A DNA stretch of 64,000 nucleotides, taken from the NCBI GenBank assembly GCA_014871385.1, contig CM026426.1, positions 61,108,084 through 61,172,083 of the forward strand, read 5' to 3'. Position 1 is the first letter of the stretch; each line of letters opens with the position of its first letter. The position numbers and the translations under genes were made by a program. Below are positions 47,872 to 59,885 of the stretch, piece after piece. The stretch comes from Ceratodon purpureus (taxonomy: Eukaryota > Streptophyta > Bryopsida > Pseudoditrichales > Ditrichaceae). The notes below the pieces were generated by a model. The model had not been told where the DNA came from, made no database searches, and saw only the letters and a list, made by a program, of their open reading frames with translations.

Positions 47872-48828
47872 AATCAGTGTGCATTGAAAGGGCTCCGAAT
47901 GCTAACGAGAGACCTTGAAGAAGTATCGTAGATTCTTACTGCGGATTTATGGAAACGTCTGATGTAACGGTGAATGCAATACTGTATTTAAATAAAGCTC
48001 CGTGCATTTCCATCCCACGTCCGTAACTAGCATCCCTGTCGGAATTTGGTTTTTATAGATGCCAATTAATTTTCCTGCAGTAGTGACGTCATATATTACC
48101 GGATACGTAGGTTGTCTCCACGTCTATAATAAGGCACTCTGCGACCTGAAATCTACGAATCTAAAAAAGGCTCGCCAATCCACAAATAACCATATCTGGC
48201 AATATTCAAGTGAATATTCGAGAAAAAACGCTGTAGTACAACCGACATCCATTAATGGAATAGACGATTTCCGTCCACTTATATGTGCGGATGACACCCA
48301 CTATCCGCTAGAATTATAGATTGATACCCTTTCTAAGTTGATATCCTGAACCTCAACCTAACCACATCGTCGTCCGGCGGTCATCAATTACACCCGCTAT
48401 CAACCGGACATTAGCATCGATAAATGGAAACGGACGTCGATTCGAAAAATGCTATCCGGGTATGACTGAACTGGGTACCATTCAGTATTGGAATCTTAAA
48501 TGGATATTTGGGCCGTTACATGTAGTAAAAATTCTTCAACGCGATAACATTGTAACAAGGACAGAGTCGTCGAGACCCGATGACTAGCTTCTCATCCGCG
48601 CCCATTCCCTCTGAAATATGGGCAGCGCGTTTTTTCTAACGCCTTTGCCCGTCCCAAAAGCTACCCGCACACATTCCGCATGACGCCCTCCCGGGAACTC
48701 GGTAACCAGTCTGACATGTGGACAGATTGACGCAGGCCCGGCAAACCAACGACGCGCCTCACCTAACGCGAGCACAGTCGCCAAACGCGTCGATTTCAGC
48801 CTCGTCCCCCCCCTGATTTCTACTAGTG
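47872..48828. other. Right terminal region of CACTA-2
   Basis: No gene. Contains many short motifs built on CGGAC/GTCCG and ends CTGATTTCTACTAGTG, the right terminus. The last 200 bp are GC-rich, like the left end. Confidence 0.6.
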
Positions 48829-48909
48829 CTTCTAACTCTTTGACCTCCTTCTTAAACTACTTAGCACTAGACTTCACTGTCAATATACCGTCCCATTTCC
48901 CAAATATAA

Positions 48910-48977
<68 letters not shown>

Positions 48978-49111
48978 TTTTCCATTGGTTTAATGTTTTG
49001 GCACCAAGCTTGCTGATCTCTACCTGAACTTCCTTTCATCACCTTTTTTTTTTCCCACATTTCTTTTCCCACCATACTGACTGCTATTTTGTAAGACTAA
49101 TTCACACGATT

Positions 49112-49149
<38 letters not shown>

Positions 49150-49870
49150 TTATTAATTAAACTCCTACTCAGTAACCAATCAGCGTTGTTCCCTCCTTAA
49201 CCTCTTCTTCACTAGAATTCAGTTTCCTTTAGACAACTCTGACTAAACTCTCATATTCATATACTCATATTTTTGGGCTCATTTTTCGAATTTTCAAAAA
49301 AAATTTGGACTGTTATATAATCTCGCTGCTGCATCACATGAACTACTAACCCTTCTTTACATACTGATAACATTCTATGAAATATTTATATTTTTCATAT
49401 TTTGTTTGAGCGACAGAAGGGGGGGGATGGGGTCGTTTTTTTATTCCACGCAGAGTGATGCTTTGAAATGAGTTCAATGAACTCAATTAGTCTCAGCACC
49501 TGAACAGTTGTAAATATGATTGCAGTTAGCGGAGAGGTTTCCTGATGGTGCCTAGTCCGGGTTGTGCAGCACATCCCATGATCCGAGAAGAGTAGACAGG
49601 CAGTTTTGGAGATGGGACTCGAGGAGCTCATGATTGTTCTTCATGAACCGTCCACAAATCAGAGGGGAGAAGACAGGCAGCACTTCTCAGGGCGGCTTGG
49701 AAATGACATTGACAGTACACGATCACTAGAGTAAACGTCTTAACCCGAAAAGGGTAATCATGCCATGTGGTGAGCAGTTGTTTCCCAGGGGAAAATCAAG
49801 TATGGCGACCCCTCCCATCCTACCCGCAACGTCACAGCAACTCCAGTTTCATCCAAGTGTGAGGCGTGGC
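48829..49870. other. Pyrimidine-rich flank with simple repeats
   Basis: Contains a TA microsatellite at 48910-48974 and a C-run of about 32 at 49118-49149. Apart from the promoter of the next gene, no gene seen. Composition resembles 33384-34963, the other flank of CACTA-2. Confidence 0.55.
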
Positions 49871-49878
49871 TATAAAAA
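49871..49878 (+). promoter_or_regulatory. TATA box of protein X copy 2
   Basis: TATAAAAA in GGCTATAAAAACGGG, about 110 bp before the ATG at 49981. A four-codon upstream ORF (ATG 49966, MSQ, stop) precedes the start and could lower translation. Confidence 0.65.
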
Positions 49879-49980
49879 CGGGAATGGAGCGTCCTCTGCA
49901 GGAGACGGTTTCTCCGGAGCACGTAGAAAGCCTTCACCCTACACTCTCCTCTTCATAACGCGAACATGTCGCAGTGAGCT

Positions 49981-52164
49981 ATGCATCTTTCCACTCGCGA
50001 GAGAGCCGCTGCTGCAGGGTACTTTAGGTTGCGGCCGCACAAAGGTGCAGACGAGGATTGTGGCATCAAAGAGTAAGTATCCTCTCCAATTCCATGCTAA
50101 ACAAACCTTTCGTTCTTCGCCATTTTAGTACGTGCGCGTTCCTTCCTCTCTTGTCACCACAGTAGCTACCTTCGCCTGTCTTCCGCTGCGCAGAGTTATT
50201 GTGACCGGGGCTGATTCGCGCTTGAAGTTCACTAACACCGTCCTTCCTTCTGTCGATCGCAGGTACTGTGTTGGCAATCGCGGTGGCGCATATTTTCTCG
50301 GGGACAACGTCGACGCATTCTCTGTGGCTAGTGCTACGTCTGAGGAACACGAGGAGCTTGTTTATCCAGCTTATGCGTACGTCTTCCCCTTCCAAACCCT
50401 ATTCTTTTCTGTATCGTGCTTCGTGCTGAAAATATAGGCCGTCCTTGTCACGGTTGTCTATTAAACCCTAAACCCTATTTGAGTTGAATTGGCTACCGAA
50501 GGGAACTCCTCCTAAACATTACAGTCCAATATGTTACCGTCACCCCATCCGAATAAGTTTGCTGCGTCGTTCGTCATTTGATTCCACTGAGTCGTGTGCT
50601 ATTTCCCTCATGGTACCCAACACCGCAGCCCTAACTCGTATGCACGGAATGCTATGCAAGTGAGAAGGTATTTTTCCATCGCATCATCACCTGATGATGC
50701 TGGGGATGACCTGGTTCCGGCTACGGCAAGATGGTTCCGCGTCACAGAAGGTCTCAACGACATGGGATATATACCGAACTCACCTAGGTCTCACCGAGAC
50801 CATCTGCCAGACTGGATCTGCACTGTCAAGGATTGTCGCAAACGATGGGGAGACGCCCAAGGAGGTCAATTCTGGTATGCGAGGTGCGGACGAGCGGAGA
50901 GTCCCCAAATGAGGTACCGGATAGAGCTCCTTTTTCAGAAGACACACCAGAAACCGATAGGTCCGAGGAGGGCCATTGGATTTGCGTTTGCACGAAGACT
51001 GCTGGCAGAGAAATTGGGCTTTGCCGTCAAATGGGCGGCCTTCGCAGAGATACAGTGCGGCCGCGGCGGTAAGCGTTTTATGTCCTTCACAGAACTACGT
51101 TCACTGTGCAACAACGGGGAGGCAAAGTGGCCAAGGAACGGGGTGCGAGAAGTGGACAACTCCATCCTAACGGGCGCCCCCGACGACTGGCAAGTCAATC
51201 GGAATCCTCGCACGACATTGCTGTGGAGGCCCACCCAGGGCTTCGACCTTCGACTCTCCCTTGAGACACCACCAGAGAAGACCATTTCTACACCCCTATA
51301 CGGTCGACAGAACGCAGCGCGAGGTAAATCAATACAATCCCCAAGCACAACTAAGTATCCGAAATTTTTGAGTATCCATTCCTCTTTGAGACGTTCTAAA
51401 CAAACATCCGTCAGCGGCAGCGCTAATGCCCTACTCGGGAACTGCCGGAAGTATGGATTCAGGGGCTGAAAGATCCACTGGCAATAACACAGGTGCAAAC
51501 CTCGTCACCGTATCGTCCGACAAGGGTAACAGCCGCGAAGAAGGTATTTTTGGACGTTCACACACCATAACTGACTTCCATTTGAATTGTACTTAAGCCG
51601 CCCAGAAGATAGACCACATTCTGTCAAGGACTTTCATTACATTATTGCGGATTACATTTGCCATAACTTAAACAGTAGTTGCATGTTCTGCCACAAACTC
51701 CTCTCTGGTTTTCTATCTAAACAGTGGTCTTGCGCTATCCTTCTTGTAGACGGAGTTTTAACTTCTCGGAACCGCGAACTCTCTAACGGCAACGAAGGCA
51801 CTGGCGGTGGTGTTCACGATCAAGATGACATTGCCCCTCAAGACTCCGATAGCTTCTTCTTCGATTGTGCAGGGCTGATAGTGCTCCAGAAGCAACGCCA
51901 ACTGCTGGAGGCGCGAATCATTGGAGCAAGTGAGCAATCTTAACCATGAGGGTCGACCACAATACATGTTGTTTCATAGTCGTGAATAACCAACCTGATT
52001 CGTTACTTTGTTTGTGTCACGCAGCGGACATGACGGCACTGGCCGACGGTTTCGTGGAGATGTCAGACCGTGAACGTCTGGAGTATCTCTACGACCGTCT
52101 ACAAGACAGCGAGGAGGGGGGAAAACAATACAGTGTGCTCGAAGCAGAAGATGATTGTGGATGA
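49981..52164 (+). CDS. Protein X copy 2, six exons, intact
   Basis: Exons 49981-50072, 50263-50376, 50629-51323, 51415-51543, 51750-51929 and 52025-52164 join in phase through GT-AG introns into a 449-residue frame. Landmarks: MHLSTRERAAAAGYF at the start; ARWFRVTEGLNDMGYIP and LPDWICTVKDCRKRWGD in exon 3, which match copies 1 and 3; IGFAFARRL and VKWAAFAEIQCGRGGKRF; Ser/Asn-rich linkers; then a leucine/glutamine-rich helix (LIVLQKQRQLLEARIIG). No known domain or catalytic motif recognised. A promoter with TATA box and intact splicing indicate a gene able to be expressed. The frame may go on into 52165-52620 by alternative splicing or a frame change at the G-run near 52115. Confidence 0.65.
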
Positions 52165-52620
52165 GATGCAAACGGAAGCGGAATCCTCTCGACAGGGTGC
52201 CAGACAATCAGCCCGACCGGCCACACTCCAAATAGGGTCGCCTGCACGAAACAATCTTGGCGTTGCCTTCACAGACACGGCTACACCTGGTATGTCGAAC
52301 TAAATCCAAAAGAAGTCGTGACAGCGTCGTCGATGGTTGGCACAAGTTTATTCCGTACTTTTTATGTGTTGATCTCTCCATAATTACTTGCACTATGATC
52401 CAGGGAATGACGGAGAGAATAGCATTCATGCATTAGGGTCACCTGGGCAGTCAGGCGCTATCGGTGCGTGTGACTCCCGATCAGTAGCGCGGACTGGAGC
52501 AGCGACGAACGAAGATGTGCCACCAATAACGACATGTGTTGCGGAAGAGGAATTAGCCGAGGTCCATCTTCACTTTCAGTCGATCCCACTAGCAATTCCA
52601 GGAGGTCAGTCTACTAGCCT
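52165..52620 (+). other. Possible further exons of protein X copy 2
   Basis: A frame shifted by one from the last exon encodes KQKMIVDEMQTEAESS, helix-forming like the coiled coil of copy 1. It can be spliced at 52293 (GTATGT) to an exon from about 52405 that stays open to a GTCAGT donor near 52605. Either an alternative 3' end or the remnant of a longer original frame. Confidence 0.35.
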
Positions 52621-53459
52621 TGATAGGAACATAGCACCCTTACTTCACTGTGAATGTACTCAGTCTCGTCCCACAATGTTCATCATGATTTTCTCTTGTT
52701 TATAATGGAGTCTGTACTTACCGACGGCATTTGTTCGTGTTGACGTTCCAGGCCCAAACCCCATTTTGCTTTCAGACTCTACTTCGACCTCGGGGTGCAG
52801 TGAGTGAATCAATTTTGCTCCAGATGCGGACTCAGACAACAGTGAGATGTGTCACTACCAGGGATGCCAATATGGATATGAATCCTCGTTCTTTCCCGTT
52901 TGTCATTGGCATTGTGCATAGAAAATCGTATAGCTTGGCTGTAGAAAATGTATATATGTTGAGGAAGGCTATCAATAGTGGACTTTTCGCGCACCTAGCT
53001 GTAGTGTCATATAAGTAAGCATGGTTGTACAGGCAAGTAGGCAATTTTTTCCAATATGATGGCATCGACTTAGAGTTACCTTTGAAACTGGGCGGACGCT
53101 GTGGAAGGTGTAATTTGCTTGAAGCTTTTTACGAAACAAAGTGCTCTCAGATGCCTAGCGTATTCAGTGGGATTGACGATTTTTAAGAACATCCCCAAAG
53201 CAGGATTTTTTCAATATACAAGGTTGTCTTTTGAAAACAAGTTTTTTCCAAGTTCCTTACTGTCGCTCTCCTCTGAATGCTAAGTTTTTCTTCAGGCCCT
53301 AAACACTCATGTACCGTTGCAAGTGTTCGTGACTTCTTTCGTGACCTTATGTATTTTCGTACTAAATCTAATGAAGGAATCTGTACAAGTACTATTTGAT
53401 TGTGTGCATCCTCCCTTTTTTTCTTTGATGAAATTAAAAATTAAAAAATTCATAACCAA
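52621..53459. other. No gene seen
   Basis: Mixed-composition DNA with short frames only. Confidence 0.4.
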
Positions 53460-54975
53460 TAATACCAATAACCTAGGGGCGAACGGAACCACGTCGTCCA
53501 AGTCGAGGTCCAAAGATGACTCTGTACGTTTCCGTCGTCATTCAATCTACCTGGGTAACTGTGCAATAAAATTAATGCGCACAAGTTTACTGAAAGGTAA
53601 CAGAAAACTCCGGGCCCACGCACTTCGTCCAGCTCGGATCCGGACCTCGAACCCGATTGGTTCCTGGAGAGGCACATGACGTGGGATCCACCGGAGCAAG
53701 CCCGGGGTGAGCGCTTGGGGCAGGAACGACCTCCGCTCAGTGGGAAGCGACAGGTTCCTAAAAAAATGAGTAACGAGACCACCCCTTGCTGCTAGTGTAG
53801 ATCGCTCAATCTGCATAGGCTGCCCCGTCGTGTGTTTGGGTGGCTTATTGGTCTTCCTATGCTGTACTAGCGTAAAACCGTCCTTTGCTTGAGGCTGAGC
53901 CTCAGGGTTAACAGGAGCTTGAGGTTGAGCCAGTGGTGGAGCGGGCCGGGGTGAAATCTGCGGGGCCGTGTTGATTATCTGCTTTGAGCTCCTCTCAGAG
54001 AAAGGGCGTTGAGGCTGCGGTGAAATACCCTTGAGTGTCCCAGTTGGATTGTCTCAGTGGCCATAGGGATGAGGTCGCCCTCCATAGAAGGCGCTGTTTG
54101 ATTTCAGCTCGCCGCAGCCAGCTACCCTGTGTCTGATTTAGTGGCAAAATCGGCATCTCACCGGAGCATTCTCATATTTTATGAGAATGGTGGAAAGAAC
54201 TCCATCGAGTCCTAGAAACTCTACTGGCCAAGGCCAACCAACTCTTAAATCTAAACCAACGCTAAACCTGGGATCTCGCAACAGTTTGTTGTGCGGATTG
54301 GCTTGATATACCGGGCCAAGGGAGGCTGCGATCAGGCCTTCCACGGGCTTGAACTCAAGAGGCAGCTTAACAAGGTTGATCCAAACTGGAACTAACAATC
54401 CCCAGATCATAATCTAGGTTAAAATCTGGAATCCATTCCTGGTATATGCATTGGCCCCACGGTGTGGGATGTGGGGTCATTGCGATAACCTTCCAGTTGG
54501 TTGATATAATCAGGAATCCCCTCCCCACGCCCATCCTCAGAGAAACCCCATTGACCCGTAAAGTGTGATTCAAGGATTGTAACCAATCGGGAACAAAGCT
54601 CTGCGGTTTATTTTTACCCACAAAGCTGGCTATTATCGTCGTCTCTTTGCGGGTAGAAGCTTCCCTTAGAATCACCTCCTGATCCAGTTGGGGTCCCGCT
54701 GTCTAGCTTCGCATTAGAAGGCCGTGATAGTTCCTGGAGAAACCGGGTGGGAGTTGCTCTCAAGGTGTTGCTTGATATGGCTCGTGAGGTCCTGCGTCTC
54801 CGATCCTGTAGCACAGCAACGGACAGGCAAGGGAAGTTTTAGTGCTTATTATTTTGAGCGGAGGGACATGGCGATGGCCAGGTAGTGCCCTCTGTGGAGC
54901 CGGTTCAAGTTCTGACGCCCCTCGTGCGAGGGCGTCACGGTACGACGCTATGCTGTGTTGCCGTGGAGAGAGCAA
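53460..54975 (-). pseudogene. DUF4283 / zinc-knuckle retroelement ORF1-like remnant
   Basis: - strand pieces with frame changes: 54975-54614 (basic N-terminus), 54675-54367 with FVGKNKPQSFVPDWLQSLNH, GVGRGFLIIS and QEWIPDF (DUF4283-like), 54410-54138 with PVWINLVKLPLEF, IAASLGPVYQ, DPRFSVGLDL and the start of a zinc knuckle (CRFCH), then a Pro-rich tail to 53460. This order is typical of plant LINE-type ORF1/gag-like proteins that bind the element RNA. The knuckle is cut by TAA. No reverse transcriptase was seen, so this is a truncated, dead copy. Confidence 0.7.
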
Positions 54976-55544
54976 GTCAACTAGACATCAGAAGCGTGAG
55001 AAAAGAGAAAAATTGGTAGAGGACAAAACCCCAATTCGGGGGGGGGGGGGGGATAAACCAGGAAACACGCACTAAACTGCCCACTAACACGAGTTTAGCA
55101 AGCTAATGATTAGGAACACAAGTCCTGAGAGATCATGATGATTGCCGCTGCATGTCAGCTAGCAATTGAGCGATAAACATCTCGCGAGCTCATCGCGCTC
55201 CGCCACCCCTCCGCTGCACCTGATTCTACAACATCATATTACTCAGATTTGAGTGTCGAGGGCAACCGGCTTGCAGCCTTTTCAAGAACTAGACCTCCCG
55301 AAGTGGGTTGAAGTGACAGCGTAGTGGAAGACATCATCACTAGTCCAAGATTGCGATTTATTTTTATTTTTTATTTTATTTTTATTTTTATTTTGTAGGC
55401 AAATGAACGAACTTCATTGCAGAAAGAATAGTACAACCCTCATCGGATTTTCATCCAGGGTAGAAAGTAACTAGAATTGGAACACATCATGACTGATGTG
55501 ACAGCATGGGTCATGGATGCAGCTTCCGAATCAGATTTTAGCAT
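54976..55544. other. No gene seen
   Basis: Holds a G-run near 55040 and a TTTTA-type repeat near 55355-55395. No gene. Confidence 0.5.
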
Positions 55545-55897
55545 TAGGGGTGTTCAGAGCACATTTGAGGACCACTTGAAAGACCACTAGATCTCATTGC
55601 CGGGACCACCATACTTAGAGGACCCCACATGAGGGCCCCAAACTCACTTGAATTTTAATGAGTTGGCAAGATGAGAGTGGATGCTAGAAATATGTCACTA
55701 GAAACTCATCAAGGAACCCCCCACCCTCCTTGATGAGTTTCTAGTGACATATTTCTAGCATCCACTCTCATCTTGCCAACTCATTAAAATTCAAGTGAGT
55801 TTGGGGCCCTCATGTGGGGTCCTCTAAGTATGGTGGTCCCGGCAATGAGATCTAGTGGTCTTTCAAGTGGTCCTCAAATGTGCTCTGAACACCCCTA
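55545..55897. mobile_element. Perfect long hairpin: 171-bp inverted repeat with 11-bp loop
   Basis: Arms 55545-55715 and 55727-55897 are fully complementary by eye; the loop is 55716-55726 (ACCCCCCACCC). The ends read TAGGGGTGTTCAGAGC, which resembles termini of small non-autonomous (foldback/MITE) DNA elements. Target duplication is unclear: TA or TTA is possible at both sides. A transcript would form a double-stranded RNA of 171 bp, a natural substrate for small-RNA production. No protein. Confidence 0.85.
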
Positions 55898-56960
55898 TTA
55901 TGAGAGAGGGAAGCCCTCAATCCCAGAGACTACTCCTTTCAGAGTCTGCGACGGTATCTTCGACATTCGAAGCCTTTTCCACCTCTGAGGAGACCCGCAT
56001 AGTTTTGCATCGAGCTGCATTGCACGTTCTTATTGTATCCTCTGTCTCTGTAACTCAGAAGGGATGCCGATCAATTTTTCCGCGCTGTGTTCACAATTGC
56101 GTACTGCTTGTACAGCGTTCACGATACGCGTTTCTCCTTCGTTTGGGTCTATGTATCTGTGAATTACGTTTTGTTATGCGTCAGTTCAGAGTGTTGTAGT
56201 TTGCAAACTTTAGTCTAAGTCCTCGTTGATTAACCCCGCTTTTTTTTTTTTTCCCACTTACATTGAATGATGTCTGAGGAGGCAGATAACGTCGATAGCG
56301 AAAGCATTTTCCAGCATCGGTTAATGTGCGGTTCATTTATATCTCTCTCATAGACGGAGCATGTAATCTATGTTTTCTCCTTTGTATCGGCTATGTATCG
56401 GTCTTCCTGTTCTGAAGTGCAGTAGTTCGTTTTGTGCCTGTCATGCGACGCACTTATTACTGAGGTTTGTTTTCATGTACTTTTTCAGTTAGCTTATAGT
56501 CGCTTCCCCACGATCACAATTGGAGATTGCTTTGGACAGTTGAGAATCGCTAACGTCTTTTCCTACATTCTGGAGAATCAAGGTCAGAGGCGACTACGTC
56601 GGACAGGAAAGGAGGTCGTTAGATCGTCCTTCATCAGCACATAAGATCCACCAAGGTAAGAGCCTCTCTGTCGATGCTACGGTATGTGTTCATTTTCGAT
56701 TTCTGTTGTCGTTGATTCATTATGAAGATGTAAAGAGGTTGGTCGGTCAGTTGCGTTCTTCTGAGGCACTGTATCAGATAGAATTTCAGTTTGTGATGAT
56801 TTTCGTGTGCTCTTCTTAGTGCGATCTTGGTATCTTAGCCAGGGTTTAAGCTAAGTGTAGCTTCCGGTAGTGAATCCTCTGTTATTGATATTTCCTGAAT
56901 CCGGTTACATCTTTTGGACTAAACTTATTTGGACATTGTAACCGGCCAGGCCAGTGCATC
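55898..56960 (+). other. Leader of protein X copy 3; no clear gene
   Basis: Contains a possible exon at 56489-56643 (LAYSRFPTITIGDCFGQL...) after a TTTTTCAG acceptor, but no clear match to copy 2. The rest shows short frames only. Confidence 0.3.
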
Positions 56961-58540
56961 ATGGACTCCTCTGCACATACTATTGATGAAGACAAGGGAT
57001 CCCCGAACTGGTTCCACACGGACAGGGGCCTGAACAACTTTGGGTGCCTGCTAGGGTTTCCTAAGTCGAACCCAGATTACCTCCCCGATCATGTCGTTTC
57101 CGAAGCTGACTGTCTAGCGAGGTGGAGGAGAGACCATCATGGGTTCAAATATGCGCACTGGAGATCACCATAGAGCCCCCGCATGCAACAGTTGCATGAA
57201 GGGGTACGTTATAAACTGGGCTGTCTTTGCCAGCAAGCAATGCCGACGACGGAGACCGAAAGGAACTCCTTTCATTCCGTTGGAGCAACCTGTACCTGGT
57301 GTTAGGATGGGGTACGGCAATGAAGCAAACAGCGACGTGGATGCAGGGTCTTCCAAAGAAGACTAGGTTCTAAATCCCCGCATACCGCAAGAGGTGCTTG
57401 ACGCACGTTAAGAGCGTTACGACATGCGACATCTCTTTCGTATGTACCCACCCCACGCTATTAACTGCCCGATTTATATCAGCGTCAAATACACGAAAGG
57501 TACGACGGATTCAATGCCGAATAATTTCTCTACCTCCATCATAAATTTGTGAACACTGTTTTATTTTAAGTACGCTGAATTATCTTTAGCATGGCATTTG
57601 CATCTCACTTACCATAGAAAGCGATTGGCTTAATGAGATCACATAACAATCTTTCACAAGTCAAAGGAAACAACCGTCCATGTGGGGTGTATTTAATTTT
57701 TTCCAGGATTTCTATTTTTTTAGACCGGGAATCGCAGATGCCGTCGGCTGATGGTGTTGAAGCGGAACATGACAGTGACTCCGACTTTTACAATACTGCA
57801 CAAGGTTTTGTCATTCTCTGTGAGTATGTAGCACAATTAAGTCGGAGTAGTTGCAAATCAATTTATCTGAACCGCAAGTTCTGGACTTCATTTTTTTCCT
57901 TTCTAATTACATAGAGAAAAACATTCTGGGACTAAATTTCGCGTTCGTTGGCAACCATGTTTTTTTACAGCAACACGTCATGCAAAACACGGTACGGGAA
58001 CAGGTACAGTACCTGATTCAGCGGAAGATGCAAAAGAAGCAATTCGAAAGGCCAGCGCACAGATCGATTGCTTGAAAGGTAAACAGACGATAGTAGCCAC
58101 TTCACGAATTAGAGAATTTGCGATCGCTCAATGCTACGGTGTTAACTGCAGTTCCTGTAGTGTGAAATGTTAAATCTGACAGGCAGGGTTTCTGTTTGTT
58201 CAGATGTCCAAGGAAAGGCGGAAGTGGCTGTCACACATACGGCGGCTCCTGTCATTGCAAACACATACGCCTTCGTCGGAAATAACTACGTTGCATATGA
58301 TCCAAAAGGGAAAAGGCCTGCCACAGACGATGGCCCATCAAACGTCAAGAAACGCAACATCAGGTATGCAGCATCGTCACACTTTGTTTTAATTTTCTTG
58401 AACATGCCCCCCGATACTCCATCCAATCTAACACGTGAATTTTTATGTGTCGATGTAGTTTCCCTTCAGCTAGTGGTGGACTTCCTAATCAAGCAGCCAA
58501 GGGACGTAATACAGTGAAGGCGGATATGGGAAAGCAAGGT
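56961..58540 (+). pseudogene. Protein X copy 3, broken
   Basis: Starts MDSSAHTIDEDKG at 56961. PNWFHTDRGLNNFGCLLG and YLPDHVVSEADCLARW align with ARWFRVTEGLNDMGYIP and LPDWICTVKDCRKRW of copy 2. TAG at 57171 and a loss of about 40 codons follow; then, in another frame, YVINWAVFASKQCRRRRPKG matches VKWAAFAEIQCGRGGKR. Later exon-like pieces with AG acceptors occur at 57737 (MPSADGVEAEHDSDSD), 57971 and 58202, up to 58540. Not functional as it stands. It lies in the same orientation as copies 1 and 2. Confidence 0.5.
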
Positions 58541-58624
58541 ATCCTCAAATACTGCGTTTCTTTAACTAAAGATATATCCTAGGTGCATATCATTACGCTC
58601 AACATTTCGATAACAAGTAGCACC

Positions 58625-59037
58625 TAAGGTACAGGCACCCATACCGGATAACTGCCCCATCACCAATAACTAGGCTTCTTGCTTACAGAACAATGGAAAA
58701 CCAGTAGCGGATAATTGATGAACATTGATGAACAGTAGATTCAGGATGCATCCTCCAATAGAATGCGTCTCTGACTGCAAAAGTAAGTAATGGAAGCTTT
58801 GTCCTTCACTACTCTTGTTGTTGTCCGTTATTGGTGAAGCTATATGTTGGTTGTGTGTCTCACCCACTTTTGCACTTAAAAATTTGTAGTAATTTCGATT
58901 TTGCTTAATTTTTTTTTTTAAAAATCTCATTCTTCCTGAACCTTATTTCTCTTCAAAGGAAAAATACCTCCTTCTTCATAACCACAACCACACCATGCTG
59001 AAATGCTTAAGTTATCCGTTATAGGTGCTTGTACCTT
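58625..59037. mobile_element. Possible small inverted-repeat element
   Basis: AAGGTACAGGCACCCATACC at 58625 recurs inverted at 59037 as AAGGTACAAGCACCTATAAC, both followed by GGATAACT. A second inner pair (CACCAATAAC at 58661 and GTTATTGGTG near 58828) is also inverted. The ends are imperfect and the target duplication is unclear. Confidence 0.4.
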
Positions 59038-59040
59038 AAC

Positions 59041-59880
59041 TGTCTCTTTAAATGTACACTCCTGCAGAGGCAAAGGCATACACCGAAGAACGTGGGAAAA
59101 GTAATGACCCGGCAAGATTGTTGGAAAATTGTGGAAACAAAATGGAGCGGAATTTGCCAATGGATTCTGGCGCTTGCTTATAACAGTCGTACAACAGTTG
59201 GGTGCGGGCACACTCCGGGGTACAAAAAGGAGTACAAAAAGGAGTGTCTCCAAGGTTTTGTAGGATAGGACACTTTTAACCTTCTCCAAAAAAGGTTTAG
59301 GGTTGACTTTTTCATTGGGTGACTTTAAATTTAGTAAAGTTAACATGTGAGGTACTAATACTAATCATTAGAATGAAATTTTGCAATTTTTTTCTAATCA
59401 TTTTTTGTCCTTTTGTTGAAATAAAGGAAACTGTCTTAATTCCTTTTTTGATGAAAACTTAAAAGGACATGAAAGGATAAGTAAAATGTACTTTTTCAAA
59501 GCGAATTTTGGGGAGATAATATAAATGAGAGAAAATAATACGGAAATGAAGTTCAAAACTAAAAAAACATATTACACCTTTCAAAATGTCAATATAAAAG
59601 CCCAAGTTTATATATTGCACATTTCTTATTATAAAATGTTTTTTTTTTTTTTTTTTTTGAGAACCCATTGTAATATTTTATGCCTAAGAATCCTATGTTC
59701 ATGTGAAAATAGTTTAAAATTGATTTAATATGTTAATTTGCACGAGTGGTTAAAATAAAAGGGCTTAAGTCCTTCAAAGGACCCATGAAGGACTTGGAGC
59801 TCCTTCATGGGTGTGAAGGAGTGTGAAAAGAGTTATTTGTATCATCATTAATAAGTAAAGAGATGACGTGGACAATGTAG
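59041..59880. other. AT-rich, no gene seen
   Basis: Contains a run of about 18 T near 59640 and the small hairpin CCCATGAAGGA / TCCTTCATGGG at 59782-59811 (11-bp arms, 8-bp loop), without a T-run after it that would suggest a terminator. Confidence 0.5.
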
Positions 59881-59885
59881 AGAAA

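Larger units (their letters stand above)
34964..48828. mobile_element. CACTA-2 element, complete ends
   Basis: A 13865-bp element. The left end reads CACTGGTGGAAACCTG; the right end, on the other strand, reads CACTAGTAGAAATCAG. The trinucleotide CTT flanks both sides (34961-34963 and 48829-48831), as expected for CACTA. Contents: TNP2-like gene (-), cysteine-rich ORF (+), protein X copy (+), membrane ORF (-), TnpA-like gene (+). TnpA splices intact, while TNP2 and X carry few lesions, which suggests fairly recent activity. Confidence 0.88.

Noticed and set aside
49724-53795. CACTAGAG at 49724 and CTAGTG near 53795 as ends of a CACTA element around X2
   Set aside because: The termini do not match each other beyond CACTAG, and the flanking trinucleotides (GAT and TAG) differ.
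59782-59811. Small hairpin as a transcription terminator
   Set aside because: No T-run follows, and this type of terminator is not expected in a plant nuclear genome.
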